Shown: positions 28,957 to 38,305 of the stretch, one piece after another | Layout: every line of letters begins with the position of its first letter | Numbering within the stretch: the first letter of the stretch is position 1 | Origin: Vogesella sp. LIG4 | GTDB lineage: Bacteria > Pseudomonadota > Gammaproteobacteria > Burkholderiales > Chromobacteriaceae | Assembly: GCF_900090205.1 (NCBI RefSeq) | Contig: NZ_LT607802.1 | Coordinates: 901,846 to 965,845 of the forward strand | Direction of reading: 5' to 3' | Length of the DNA stretch: 64,000 bases | Notes under the pieces: generated by a model | Told to the model about the DNA's origin: nothing | What the model saw: the letters and a program-made list of their open reading frames with translations, nothing else | Databases searched by the model: none | Made by a program: the position numbers and the translations under genes

Positions 28957-29827
28957 GTTGCTGCTGCCAGCGGGCAATCGCCGCCTTGATCTGCGGCAGC
29001 GCGCTGCGCGCCGCCTTCTCGCCTTCCAGAATGGCGTTGCCGCGCAGGTCGAAGTCGGCAGCGCCAATATTCAGCACATTGGGGCGGACTACCACGTCGG
29101 CCTGTTTCAGCTCCTGCGCCAGCGCCGACATGTTCATGATGCTCAGGCTGCGGTCCAGCAGGCTGAAGAAGCCCGCCGCCGCCTTACCCACCGGCTTGGC
29201 AGAGATATCCACCGCAATCACGATGTCGCCGCCCATCTCGCGCGCCGCGCTCACCGGCACCGGGCTCACCAGCCCGCCGTCCACGTAGCGCTTGCCGGCG
29301 ATGGTCACCGGCTGGAATACATTGGGAATCGCCGCCGAGGCGCGCACCGCGGTGCCGGTGTCGCCGCTGCGGAACACGATGCGGGTACCGGTATCCAGGT
29401 TGGTGGCCACCACGCCGAACTTGCGCGGCATCTGCTCGATGGTCTTGCCGTCCACCTGCTGGTTCACCAGTGCGGCCAGCTTCTCGCCCTTCAGAAAGCC
29501 GTTGCTGGACAGGGTGAAGTCGCGCAGCTCGCTCTCGTCGATGCGCATGGCGCGGTAGCGCAGCGCCTCGCCGTCCACGCCGGAGGCGTAGATGGCGCCC
29601 ACCACGCTGCCGGCGCTGGTGCCGGTAACGATGTCGGCCTTGATGCCGTTCTGCTCCAGCACGCGAATCACGCCAACATGGGCAAAACCCTTGGCCGCAC
29701 CACCGCCCAGCGCCAGCGCAATCCTGGGTTTGGGCGGTACCTTGGCCACTGGCGGGGCGGGCGGCGTGGCGCAGGCGGCCAGGCCGATAAGCAGGGCGAG
29801 AGAGAACAGACGGCGGGTCAGGGTCAT
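28949..29827 (-). CDS. Patatin-like phospholipase, lipoprotein (paralogue 1)
   Basis: 292 residues. Lipobox LAAC near residue 19 (LIGLAACATPP), short Pro-rich linker, then a patatin domain with GGGAAKGFAHVGV, GTSAGS and DGGLVSP. The catalytic Ser-Asp dyad is intact. Upstream member of the tandem pair; its linker is about 40 residues shorter than that of its copy. It starts 15 nt downstream of bioC in the same direction, so it may ride on the bioH-bioC transcript. Confidence 0.88.
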   Translation of the reverse strand: MTLTRRLFSLALLIGLAACATPPAPPVAKVPPKPRIALALGGGAAKGFAHVGVIRVLEQNGIKADIVTGTSAGSVVGAIYASGVDGEALRYRAMRIDESELRDFTLSSNGFLKGEKLAALVNQQVDGKTIEQMPRKFGVVATNLDTGTRIVFRSGDTGTAVRASAAIPNVFQPVTIAGKRYVDGGLVSPVPVSAAREMGGDIVIAVDISAKPVGKAAAGFFSLLDRSLSIMNMSALAQELKQADVVVRPNVLNIGAADFDLRGNAILEGEKAARSALPQIKAAIARWQQQHG

Positions 29828-29841
29828 ACGGTTTTCTGGTG

Positions 29842-30747
29842 TTAACGCTTGGGCGGTTTACGGGTGAATTCGATCACCTGCCGGCCATCCGGCAGTATGT
29901 TCGGCTTTTGTTTCGGCATGCCTTTCCAGGCATGGCCATACAGCACTTCATAGGTGGCCGGTAGCTGGCCGTCGCGGCGATAGCCTTCGTAGGCATCGCA
30001 CACCCGCTGCCAGGCCTGCTTGCCCAGCAGGCCGCGCTTGCGGCCGGCGGTGACGTTGTGCGCGCCGATGGACTTGAGATCCTGCATCACCTCGCGCGCG
30101 CTGGCGTAGGTCATCACGATCTTTTCCATGTCCATTACCGGCTCGGACATGCCACTGGCCAGCATGGCGTCGCCCAGGTCATGCATGTCGATGAACTGGT
30201 TGACGTGGTTGCCGCCATCGGCGGCGCCGAACGCCGCACGCAGTTCGTACAGCGTGTCCGGCCCCAGGGTGGCGAACAGCACCATGCCGCCCGGTTTGAG
30301 CACGCGCTGGAACTCGGCGAACACCGCGTCCGGCAGGTTCAGCCACTGGATGGTGAGGCTGGACCAGATCATGTCCACGCTGTTGTCGGCCAGCGGCAGG
30401 CGCTCCACGTCGGCACACACCTGCCACGGCTGCTGCGATTTGAACAGCCGCGACAGCATGCCCTGGCCGGCACGCTGCTTGTCGCGCGAGGCACACAGCA
30501 TGGCGTGCGCCAGGTCCAGCTCCACCACGCGGGCGTCCGGGTAGCGGCGGCGCAGCCCGGCGCTGCCGTAGCCGGTGCCGCTGCCGGCATCCAGGATCAC
30601 CGCCGGTTGCAGCTTGATGTAGTCCAGGCGCTCGGCCATGCGGTCGGAAACCTCGCGCTGCAGTACCGCAGCGGCATCGTAGCTATGGGCCGCGCGTTCG
30701 AAGGAGGCGCGAACCTGTTGTTTGTCGGTGTAGAACGCTTCAGTCAT
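29842..30747 (-). CDS. bioC: Malonyl-[acyl-carrier protein] O-methyltransferase BioC
   Basis: 301-residue SAM methyltransferase that methylates malonyl-ACP to start pimelate synthesis for biotin. It begins MTEAFYTDKQQVRASFERAAHSYD, with the RASFERAAHSYD stretch characteristic of BioC, then LDAGSGTG (SAM motif I) and VDMIWSSLTIQWL. It overlaps the bioH stop by 4 nt. BioH removes the methyl ester that BioC adds, so the pair covers both ends of the pathway. Confidence 0.94.
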   Translation of the reverse strand: MTEAFYTDKQQVRASFERAAHSYDAAAVLQREVSDRMAERLDYIKLQPAVILDAGSGTGYGSAGLRRRYPDARVVELDLAHAMLCASRDKQRAGQGMLSRLFKSQQPWQVCADVERLPLADNSVDMIWSSLTIQWLNLPDAVFAEFQRVLKPGGMVLFATLGPDTLYELRAAFGAADGGNHVNQFIDMHDLGDAMLASGMSEPVMDMEKIVMTYASAREVMQDLKSIGAHNVTAGRKRGLLGKQAWQRVCDAYEGYRRDGQLPATYEVLYGHAWKGMPKQKPNILPDGRQVIEFTRKPPKR

Positions 30748-31508
30748 GCATGGTGTTCCAGGTGTTGGCGCAGGTGCTGCAGAAACTCGCTCTCATGGGA
30801 GAGGAAGGGCGCATGCGAAGCCTGGGCAAATTCGTACAGGGTGGCATCCGGCAGCGCTGCGGCCAGCCAGCGGCCAGCCCCGATCGGGGTGATGGCATCG
30901 CGGGCGCCGTAGAACAGCCCTACAGGACAGGTAATCAGCGGAGCAAGTTCCCGCGCGTCGGCAGCCAGCAGGCAATCCAGCGCCGGCAACAGCCCCTGCG
31001 GGCGGCCGTGGGCGAACATCTGCTCCTTCAGCGCCGCCAGTGTCTGGCGTGCCGCCGGCGCGCCCAAGAGCTGCAGCGCGAGGAAGCGCTCCAGCGTCTG
31101 CTCGAAGGCAGTATCCAGGCTGGCACCCACGCCCTCGATGGCGGCGCGCTGCTGCGCATGCGGCCAACTATCGTCGCGCACGAAGCGCGGGCTGGTGGCG
31201 ATCAGCGCCAGGCTTTTCACCAGCGCCGGGTGGCGGGCAGCCCAGTGCTGGGCGATCAGCCCGCCCAGCGACCAGCCAACAACCTGTGCCGGCAAGGGAA
31301 AGCGCTCGGCCAGCTGGTCGGCAATGGTATCCGGGTTGAAGCTGGCGGCAGCGGCACTGCCGCCATGGCCGGGCAGGTCGACCAGATGCACGCAGAAATC
31401 GCTGGCCAGGTTGGCCGCAATGCGGTCGAACACGCCGCCGTGCAGGCCCCAGCCGTGCAGCAGCACGACATCGGGGCCACGGCCGTGACTTTCGATAAAC
31501 AGGCTCAT
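30744..31508 (-). CDS. bioH: Pimeloyl-[acyl-carrier protein] methyl ester esterase BioH
   Basis: 254-residue alpha/beta hydrolase. LLHGWGLHGGVF oxyanion region, nucleophile GWSLGG near residue 82, acid in the YGARDAITP stretch and histidine in QASHAPF. It cleaves the methyl ester of pimeloyl-ACP. Identity rests on its coupling to bioC. Start at MSLFIESHGRGPDVVLLHG. The 268-bp region upstream (31509-31776) has no gene but a GC-rich hairpin (31547-31574) and a MITE-like repeat. Confidence 0.93.
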   Translation of the reverse strand: MSLFIESHGRGPDVVLLHGWGLHGGVFDRIAANLASDFCVHLVDLPGHGGSAAAASFNPDTIADQLAERFPLPAQVVGWSLGGLIAQHWAARHPALVKSLALIATSPRFVRDDSWPHAQQRAAIEGVGASLDTAFEQTLERFLALQLLGAPAARQTLAALKEQMFAHGRPQGLLPALDCLLAADARELAPLITCPVGLFYGARDAITPIGAGRWLAAALPDATLYEFAQASHAPFLSHESEFLQHLRQHLEHHA

Positions 31509-31646
31509 GGAACGACTAGGTGGGGCAAAAACGCATTTTCGCAATACTGGCGGCGGAAAGATACCCGCCGCCAGGCCGGCCAGGAACAAGCCGGCGCGGC
31601 CAGCCGCACGTCATGCACCGCTGGCTGCGCTCAGGCCGTTGTCAGC

Positions 31647-31783
31647 GCGTGTTCACGATCTCGCGAGCTAGCGCGAGACAAGGCGAAAACTGTGGGGCGC
31701 GGCGTTTACACAGCGTAAATGCGCATCCCCGAGTCGAATTCAACGCCGTATCGCCGACACGCAGCAGATCGCGCGCTCAGGCG
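31647..31783. repeat. MITE-like intergenic repeat, copy C
   Basis: About 137 bp with the family's left end (GTGTTCACGATCTCGCGAGC). The internal stem here is TTTAC...GTAAA where copies A, B and E have TTGAC...GTCAA: both sides changed together, so base pairing is kept. The right end overlaps the stop codon of the GGDEF-EAL gene (31779-31777). Confidence 0.75.
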
Positions 31784-34698
31784 CTGAGTACCGTGTGGCT
31801 GGCGCTGTCGCTGCCACTGTCACGCCCGAGCAGGCGCTCCCACTCCAGCGTCTGCGCCGGTGCCGGGCGGGCAAAGTAGTAGCCCTGCAGCCGGGTGCAG
31901 CCCAGCTCGCGCAGCGCGCGCACCTGCACGTCGGTCTCCACACCCTCGGCCACCACTTCCAGCCCCAGCGCGGCGGCCAGCGCCAGGATGGCGCGCACGA
32001 TGGCAACCGATTCGTCCTGGCAGTGCACTTCGCGCACGAAGGCCTGGTCTATCTTCAGCACGTCGAACTGGTAGCGGTGCAGGTAGGACAGCGCCGAGTA
32101 GCCGGTGCCGAAATCGTCCAGCGCCAGGCACACGCCCTCTTCCTTCAGCTGCTTCATCACGCTGATCGCCAGGTCCGGCACGTCGATCAGCGCGCTCTCG
32201 GTAACCTCCAGGTGCAGGGTGCCGGCCGGCAGGCCGTACTGGCGCAGCATCGGCAGCAGCCAGTCCAGCATGCTGCGGTCGTGGAAGTGGGTGGACGACA
32301 GGTTGATGTGCAGGCACACCTCGTTGCTGAGGCGGCCCTCGGCGTACCAGCCGGCCAGCTGCGCGCAGGCGCGCTCGATCATGTAGCGGTCGAGCTTGAG
32401 GATCAGGCCGCTTTCTTCCGCCATCGGCATGAATACGCTGGGCGGGATCATGCCGCGCTGCGGGTGGTGCCAGCGCACCAGGGTCTCGAAACCGGCCAGG
32501 CGGCCGGTCTGGCTGTCGACGATGGCCTGGTAGTACGGCACCAGTTCGTAGTCGTTGGTGAGCGCGTGGCGCAGCTCGGCCTCCAGCGCCAGCTGGTCGG
32601 CCTGGTCGCGGCGCAGCTCCTGGTTGAACAGGGTGTAGCCGCGGCGGCCGCGCTGCTTGCTGCGGTACATGGCGTGGTCGGCATCGCGCAGCATGTCTTC
32701 GGCGCGGCTGTAGTGGCTCTTGTCGGCCAGCACCACGCCAACGCTGACCGTGGTGAACACTTCGCGGCCGGACAGCACGATGGGGCGGTCGAAGGCGGCC
32801 ACCAGCTGGCGGGCGATCTCCTCGCACTCGTCCATGGTATCGACGCAGGACAGCAGCACGGCGAATTCGTCACCACCCAGGCGCGCCAGGAAATCGGCAA
32901 AGCGCAGGCTGCCCTGGATGCGTTGCGCCGCCTCGATCAGCAGCAGGTCGCCGGCCAGGTGGCCCAGCGAATCGTTCACCAGCTTGAAGCGGTCCAGGTC
33001 GACAAACAGCACGGCGAAGCGCTGCACCGGGTCGAGCTGGAAGGCGTCCCAGTTGCGCTTGAGCACGCGGCCGAAGTAATTGCGGTTCGGCAGCTTGGTC
33101 AGCGGGTCGTGCAGGCTATCGTGCTGCAGCTGGGCGTTCACCGCATCCAGCTGGCTGGTGCGCTCGCGCACGCGCTGCTCCAGGTCGGCGTAGGCACGCT
33201 GCAGGTCGTCCAGCGCCTGCACCCGCGCCAGCGCGCTGCCAATATGGTTGGCGACGAATTCCAGGATTTCCTGCTCGCGCCAGCTGTAGCGGGTTTCCGG
33301 GCGGTAGCTGTGCACCGACAGTACGCCGCGCAGCTGGTGGCCGCTGTACAGCGGCACACCCAGCCAGCTGCACGGCAGCGAATCCAGGCACTCCTCGCTG
33401 ACTTGCGGCCAACTTCTGGGGTCGGTCAGCAGCAGCGGGCGGCCGCTGTGCAGCACTTGCTCCACCGGGCCGCAGCCCGGCGTGCGCGACGACAGCTCCG
33501 CCTGGAACAGGTCGGCGCAGTAGGGAAAGCTCAGTTCGTCGCGGTTCTGGTCATACAGCGCCACCTGGCAGTTGCCGGCGTCGATCAACTCGGCCAGCAG
33601 GCGGTGCAGGCCGGCAAAGAAGGCATCCATCGACAGGCTGGTATTGGTCAGCTCGGCGATGCGGAACAGCATGGTCTGCAGCTGTTCGGTACGCTGGCGT
33701 TCCGCCACCTCGGCGCGCAGCCGGGCGTTGGCGGTTTCCAGCTCGTTGGTGCGGCGCCATACCTGTTGCTCCAGGTCGGCGCGGAACAGCAGCCGGTCCA
33801 GCGCTGCGGAAATGTGGTGGCCAACGAACAGGAACGCCGCTTCGGCACGGTCGTCCGGCCGCGGTTGCCCTGCGTAGCCCTGCATCACCATGGCGCCGAT
33901 CGGCTTGCCGCTGCCATTGCACAGCGGCATGCCCATCCACCAGTCGCAGGCGCTGCCATGCAGCGGTATGCCTTCGCGATGGCACAGCGCCAGCAGGTCG
34001 TCGCCACTCAGGATCAGGAACTGGTTTTCGCGGATCAGCCAGGCCGTCAGCGGCGCATCCGGCCCACGCGCCGGGAACTGTTGCTCCGGTTGTGGCGGCG
34101 ATGCATCACATTGGTCAACAAAGTAGGGAAAACGCAACACTCCGGCGTTTTCGTCGTACAGCGCCAGGTAGAAATTGTCGGCCGGCATCAGGAAACGCAC
34201 TGCCTGGTGCAGCTGCGGCAGCACGGTTTCCAGCGTTTCCGCCTCGCTGGCGAGGCGGCTGATTTCCAGCAGGGTGTGATGGGTGAGGCGGGCCAGCGAC
34301 AGCGCATCGGTCAGGCCGACGCCGACCAGGTGGCCGGTAAGCAGGTAGGCAAGGCGGGAAGTCAGTTCATCGGCCAGCTTTTTGCCGTGCCAAAGCATCC
34401 AGCCCAGCGGGGAGCTTTCGCTGCCCAGCCGGTGTAAGCGGACGTGTTCCGGCAAGTCGGTAGTGGCGCCCAGCTTGTCCGGTTTCGGCAGACAAGCCGT
34501 GTCTCCCCGTCTGGCCAGGCAATGCCAGACGGTTCCTACCTTCCCCCAGACTGTTGCGCCGTCGGGAGCCTGCAAGCGCACCAGGAAATCCAGTGCGGCT
34601 TCGGCAGCTTCTTCCGGCGTAAACAGAAATTCAGCCGTACTGTTCATACAGTTCGTGTAGACCCACTCGTGAGCGTTTGCATGAGGCATACCCTCCAT
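31777..34698 (-). CDS. GAF-GAF-GGDEF-EAL protein, c-di-GMP cyclase/phosphodiesterase
   Basis: 973 residues, no membrane segment. Order: N-terminal helical region, GAF 1 (~130-280), coiled coil (~300-330), GAF 2 (~340-490), coiled coil (~490-515), GGDEF (~520-690), EAL (~700-960). GGDEF is intact (ARLGGDEF near 608), with an RFAD inhibitory site 5 residues before it. The EAL signature reads ETL (FETLVRW), a tolerated variant, and LEVTES, DDFGTG and AEGVET are intact. Both activities are possible. The start is uncertain: ATG codons at 34698, 34689 and 34647. It separates bioF from bioH. Confidence 0.88.
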   Translation of the reverse strand: MEGMPHANAHEWVYTNCMNSTAEFLFTPEEAAEAALDFLVRLQAPDGATVWGKVGTVWHCLARRGDTACLPKPDKLGATTDLPEHVRLHRLGSESSPLGWMLWHGKKLADELTSRLAYLLTGHLVGVGLTDALSLARLTHHTLLEISRLASEAETLETVLPQLHQAVRFLMPADNFYLALYDENAGVLRFPYFVDQCDASPPQPEQQFPARGPDAPLTAWLIRENQFLILSGDDLLALCHREGIPLHGSACDWWMGMPLCNGSGKPIGAMVMQGYAGQPRPDDRAEAAFLFVGHHISAALDRLLFRADLEQQVWRRTNELETANARLRAEVAERQRTEQLQTMLFRIAELTNTSLSMDAFFAGLHRLLAELIDAGNCQVALYDQNRDELSFPYCADLFQAELSSRTPGCGPVEQVLHSGRPLLLTDPRSWPQVSEECLDSLPCSWLGVPLYSGHQLRGVLSVHSYRPETRYSWREQEILEFVANHIGSALARVQALDDLQRAYADLEQRVRERTSQLDAVNAQLQHDSLHDPLTKLPNRNYFGRVLKRNWDAFQLDPVQRFAVLFVDLDRFKLVNDSLGHLAGDLLLIEAAQRIQGSLRFADFLARLGGDEFAVLLSCVDTMDECEEIARQLVAAFDRPIVLSGREVFTTVSVGVVLADKSHYSRAEDMLRDADHAMYRSKQRGRRGYTLFNQELRRDQADQLALEAELRHALTNDYELVPYYQAIVDSQTGRLAGFETLVRWHHPQRGMIPPSVFMPMAEESGLILKLDRYMIERACAQLAGWYAEGRLSNEVCLHINLSSTHFHDRSMLDWLLPMLRQYGLPAGTLHLEVTESALIDVPDLAISVMKQLKEEGVCLALDDFGTGYSALSYLHRYQFDVLKIDQAFVREVHCQDESVAIVRAILALAAALGLEVVAEGVETDVQVRALRELGCTRLQGYYFARPAPAQTLEWERLLGRDSGSDSASHTVLSA

Positions 34699-34760
34699 GC
34701 ACGGTGGCTGTTCTTATATCGGCACTTTTTACAACAACTAAAGCAGCAGTTTCAACAGTT

Positions 34761-35903
34761 TTACGATAGTAACGCCGCCAACAACTCTGCAACATCGTCT
34801 TGCGTGTGCGCCGCCGACAGCGATACCCGCAGTCGCGCACTTCCCTGCGGCACCGTCGGTGGCCGGATCGCCGGCACCCAGATGCCTCGTGCGCGCAGCT
34901 CGGCTGCCAGCTTTAAGACTTCCTTATTGCTGCCAATAATAATCGGTTGAATTGGGGAACGGGAAGAGCACAACGTCAAAGAAGTTGCGCGCAATCCCTC
35001 GCGCAGCAAGGAAATATGCCGTTCAACTAAATGACGACGCCATTTTTCTTCATCAATCAGCCGTAAAGCTTGCAAAATTGCCGCCGCCTGTGCTGGCGGA
35101 TGCGCGGTGGTAAAGATATAGGTGCGCGCGGTATTCACCAGCCAGTCGACAAGCTGCCGGCTACCGGCCACGAAAGCGCCGGCCACCCCGGCCGCCTTGC
35201 CCAGCGTGGCCATGTACACCACGCGCGGGCTGTGCAGCGCGTACTCCAGCAATGCGCCATGCCCTTCGCCAAGCAGGCCGAAACCGTGGGCGTCGTCCAG
35301 GTACAGCCAGGCATCGTAGCGCTCGGCCAGCTGCAGCAGCTCACGCAGCGGCGCCTCGTCGCCATCCATGCTGTACACCGCGTCCACCGCGATCAGCCGG
35401 GTCCTCGCCGGCGTGTCGCGCAGCAACTGCTCCAGGTGCGCCATATCGTTGTGGCGAAAGCGCTTGAACTGGGCACGCGACAGCAGGCAGCCGTCGTTCA
35501 GCGAGGCGTGGTTGAGGCGGTCGGCAAACACCGCATCGCCGCGCCCCACCAGGCTGGTGATCACGCCAAGGTTGGCCGCATAGCCGGCGCCGAACAGCAG
35601 CGCCGCCTCGCAGCCGACGAACTCGGCCAGCGCCGCCTCCGCCTGCTGCTGGATGCCGAAGTGGCCGGCCACCAACGCCGAGGCGCCGCCGCCCACGCCC
35701 CAGTCGTCTATCGCCTGCTGCATCGCCTGGCGGATGGCCGGGTGATTGGCCAGCCCCAGGTAGTCGTTGCTGGCAAAGGCCAGGTAGTCGCGGCCATCGA
35801 TATTGACCCGCGGCCCCTGCGGGCCGGCCAGCAGCGGGCGGCGGCGCAGGCGGTGCTCGTCGGCCAGGGCGCCAAGGGCGGAGTCGAGTTCATCAGGGCG
35901 CAT
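34761..35903 (-). CDS. bioF: 8-amino-7-oxononanoate synthase BioF
   Basis: 380-residue PLP enzyme that joins pimeloyl-ACP and alanine in biotin synthesis. Motifs: FASNDYLGLANHP, NHASLNDG, YLDDAHGFG and the PLP-lysine stretch ATLGKAAGVAGA (near residue 233). I chose the ATG at 35903 (MRPDELDSAL). That ATG is part of an uptake-like word: AAGGTTGGCCGCATG reads into the start codon. A terminator upstream separates it from bioB. Confidence 0.94.
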   Translation of the reverse strand: MRPDELDSALGALADEHRLRRRPLLAGPQGPRVNIDGRDYLAFASNDYLGLANHPAIRQAMQQAIDDWGVGGGASALVAGHFGIQQQAEAALAEFVGCEAALLFGAGYAANLGVITSLVGRGDAVFADRLNHASLNDGCLLSRAQFKRFRHNDMAHLEQLLRDTPARTRLIAVDAVYSMDGDEAPLRELLQLAERYDAWLYLDDAHGFGLLGEGHGALLEYALHSPRVVYMATLGKAAGVAGAFVAGSRQLVDWLVNTARTYIFTTAHPPAQAAAILQALRLIDEEKWRRHLVERHISLLREGLRATSLTLCSSRSPIQPIIIGSNKEVLKLAAELRARGIWVPAIRPPTVPQGSARLRVSLSAAHTQDDVAELLAALLS

Positions 35904-35937
35904 GCGGCCAACCTTTCCGGATCGATGATGCAATAAA

Positions 35938-35969
35938 TGAAAAAAGCACCCGCCGGCGGCAAGGTGCTT
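35938..35969 (-). terminator. Rho-independent terminator after bioB
   Basis: Read on the minus strand: AAGCACC, 12-nt GC-rich loop, GGTGCTT followed by a run of T (plus-strand A-run at 35938-35945). It lies between bioB and bioF, so bioF is either read through or has its own promoter. Confidence 0.8.
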
Positions 35970-35997
35970 CTGGATGATGCCACGGCGGTGCGGCAAC

Positions 35998-36996
35998 TTA
36001 CATCGGCTGCAGGCCCAGCTTGTCCATCAGCAGACGGTCGGCGTCCACATCCGGGTTGCCGGTGGTCAGCAGCTTGTCGCCATAGAAGATGGAGTTGGCG
36101 CCCGCCAGGAAGCACAGCGCCTGCATCGCCTCCGGCATCTCGCGACGGCCGGCGGACAGGCGGATGAAGCTCTTGGGCATGGTCAGGCGTGCCACGGCGA
36201 TGGTGCGCACGAATTCGGTCCAGTCCAGCGACTCGGCGCCATCCAGCGGGGTGCCGGTTACCTTCACCAGATTGTTCACCGGCACCGATTCCGGCTGCGG
36301 GTCGAGGTTGGCCAGCTGCAGGATCAGGCCGGCACGCTGCTCGCGGGTCTCGTTCAGGCCGACAATGCCGCCACAGCACACCGACAGCCCGGCGGAGCGC
36401 ACCTTGCCCAGCGTGTCCAGGCGGTCTTCGTATTCGCGGGTCTGGATGATGTCGGCGTACTTGTCCGGCGCGGTATCCAGGTTGTGGTTGTAGAAGTCCA
36501 GGCCGGCATCCTTCAGCTTCTCGGCCTGGCCATCCTTGAGCAGGCCGAAGGTGGCACAGGTCTGCAGACCCAGCGCCTTCACCTGCTGCACCATGCCGAG
36601 GGTCTGCTCCAGGTCGGCATCCTTGGGGCCGCGCCAGGCAGCGCCCATGCAGAAGCGGCCGGCGCCGTTGGCCTTGGCCACGCGCGCGGCTTCCAGCACT
36701 TCGTCCACCGTCATCATCGGCTGGTCTTCCACCGGGGTTTCGTGGTGCATGGATTGCGGACAGTAGCCGCAGTCTTCCGGGCAGCCGCCGGTCTTGATCG
36801 ATACCAGGGTGGACAGCTGTACCAGGCTGGGGTCGAAATGCTGGCGATGAACCTCGGCGGCACGGAACACCAGTTCCATGAACGGCAGGTCATACAATGC
36901 CTCGACTTCCTGCTGGCTCCACAGATCTTGTTCCGGGTGCAGTTTGGGCGGGCGCTGGAAAGCAATGGTGGCCTGATTCATCTGTGCTACCGTCAT
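35998..36996 (-). CDS. bioB: Biotin synthase BioB
   Basis: 332-residue radical-SAM enzyme that inserts sulfur into dethiobiotin. The CPEDCGYC motif (near residue 71) binds the SAM [4Fe-4S] cluster, and [16 protein letters not shown] and KVTGTPL are typical. A second possible start (MNQATIAF) lies five codons in. It is divergent from comF with a 42-bp gap. No BirA operator was recognised. Confidence 0.96.
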   Translation of the reverse strand: MTVAQMNQATIAFQRPPKLHPEQDLWSQQEVEALYDLPFMELVFRAAEVHRQHFDPSLVQLSTLVSIKTGGCPEDCGYCPQSMHHETPVEDQPMMTVDEVLEAARVAKANGAGRFCMGAAWRGPKDADLEQTLGMVQQVKALGLQTCATFGLLKDGQAEKLKDAGLDFYNHNLDTAPDKYADIIQTREYEDRLDTLGKVRSAGLSVCCGGIVGLNETREQRAGLILQLANLDPQPESVPVNNLVKVTGTPLDGAESLDWTEFVRTIAVARLTMPKSFIRLSAGRREMPEAMQALCFLAGANSIFYGDKLLTTGNPDVDADRLLMDKLGLQPM

Positions 36997-37038
36997 TGTT
37001 CAGAGTGAAAACTGGGCGCATCTTGCCGGGGGCGATCG

Positions 37039-37758
37039 ATGCTGTCAAACCTGCTGGATGGCCTTATTAACAACTGCCCGTTTTTTGAGCAACATTGTCT
37101 GCTGTGCGGCCAACGTCCCACCCGCCACGGCCTGTGCCAGGCCTGCCAGCACGCCCTGCCCTGGCAGCACAGCGCACGCTGCCCGCAGTGCCAGGCAGCC
37201 GTTGCCAGCGGCGCCGCCCCCTGCGGCGACTGCCAGCGCTTGCAGCCGGCCTTCGACCGCCTGCTGGCCGCCTACGACTACGATTACCCGCTGGACGGGA
37301 TGATCAGCCGCTGCAAATACGGCCCGCAGCCGGCGCTGCAAGGGGCGCTGGCGCAGCTGATGCTGACCCTGCCACAGCGCCATGCCGACCTCGCCGTGCC
37401 GGATCTGATCGTGCCGGTTCCGCTGGCAGCGGCGAAACTGGCGCAGCGCGGATTCAACCTGCCGGCTGCCCTCGCCGCCCCCCTGGCTGCTACAATGCGC
37501 GCGCCGCTCTCCGGCGAGCTGTGTTGGCGCAAACGCAACACCGCGCCGCAGGCGGGCCTGAACCGTGCCGAACGGCTGGCCAATCTGCGCGATGCCTTCG
37601 GCGTAAAACACCGCTGTGACGGCCTCTACATTGCCATAGTCGACGACGTGGCAAGCACCGGCGCCACCCTCCACGCGCTGGCAAAATCCCTGAAAAAATC
37701 AGGGGCAAAACGGGTGGAAGCATGGGTGCTGGCAAGGGCCCATTTTCGTCACACTTGA
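37039..37758 (+). CDS. comF: ComF family phosphoribosyltransferase-like competence protein
   Basis: 239 residues. N-terminal zinc-type cysteines (CLLCGQRPTRHGLCQACQ and CPQC...CGDC), then a type I phosphoribosyltransferase domain with the PRPP motif VDDVASTGAT near residue 201. ComF/GntX proteins help bring transforming DNA through the inner membrane in naturally competent bacteria. This is the one competence-linked gene in the window and supports reading the repeated 9-mer as an uptake signal. One such word lies in codons near the start (37105-37113). Confidence 0.9.
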   Translation: MLSNLLDGLINNCPFFEQHCLLCGQRPTRHGLCQACQHALPWQHSARCPQCQAAVASGAAPCGDCQRLQPAFDRLLAAYDYDYPLDGMISRCKYGPQPALQGALAQLMLTLPQRHADLAVPDLIVPVPLAAAKLAQRGFNLPAALAAPLAATMRAPLSGELCWRKRNTAPQAGLNRAERLANLRDAFGVKHRCDGLYIAIVDDVASTGATLHALAKSLKKSGAKRVEAWVLARAHFRHT

Positions 37759-37796
37759 CCAACCTGTTGATTTACTAGAATATTCGCCCCGCAACG

Positions 37797-38261
37797 ATGT
37801 TTACCGTTGTTCTCTACCAGCCGGAAATACCGCCCAACACGGGCAATATTATTCGACTCTGTGCCAACACCGGCTGTGAATTGCACCTGGTCAAGCCACT
37901 GGGTTTTCCGCTCGAAGACGCCAAACTGAAACGCGCCGGACTCGACTATCACGAGTACGCCCGCATGGTGGTCCACGAGAACTGGGAAGCCTGCCTGGCT
38001 CACCTTGGCGAGCGCCGTATCTTCGCGGCGACGACCAAGGGTGCCACTCGGCATGACCGCATCGCCTTCCAACCCGGCGATGTTTTAGTGTTCGGTCCCG
38101 AATCCCGCGGCCTGCCCGCCGAGATTCTCGACACGCTCCCGTCTACGCGGCGGGTGCGTTTGCCGATGCGGCCCGAATCGCGCAGCCTGAACCTCTCTAA
38201 TGCCGTCGCCGTGCTCGTATTCGAAGCCTGGCGTCAGCATGATTTTGCCGGAGGAAACTAG
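37797..38261 (+). CDS. trmL: tRNA (cytidine(34)-2'-O)-methyltransferase TrmL
   Basis: 154-residue SPOUT-class methyltransferase modifying the wobble base of tRNA-Leu. It begins FTVVLYQPEIPPNTGNIIRLCANTG, the family hallmark, and has the trefoil-knot motifs FGPESRGLP and SLNLSNAVAVLVFEAWRQ. It lies 38 nt after comF. Confidence 0.95.
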   Translation: MFTVVLYQPEIPPNTGNIIRLCANTGCELHLVKPLGFPLEDAKLKRAGLDYHEYARMVVHENWEACLAHLGERRIFAATTKGATRHDRIAFQPGDVLVFGPESRGLPAEILDTLPSTRRVRLPMRPESRSLNLSNAVAVLVFEAWRQHDFAGGN

Positions 38262-38305
38262 CGCGCCTGCAATTCACCGTTGGCACAACAGCATAAGGAG
38301 AGGTG

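Noticed and set aside
31777..34698. Split of the GGDEF-EAL gene into two
   Set aside because: One continuous frame with all domains in order; no internal stop or frameshift.
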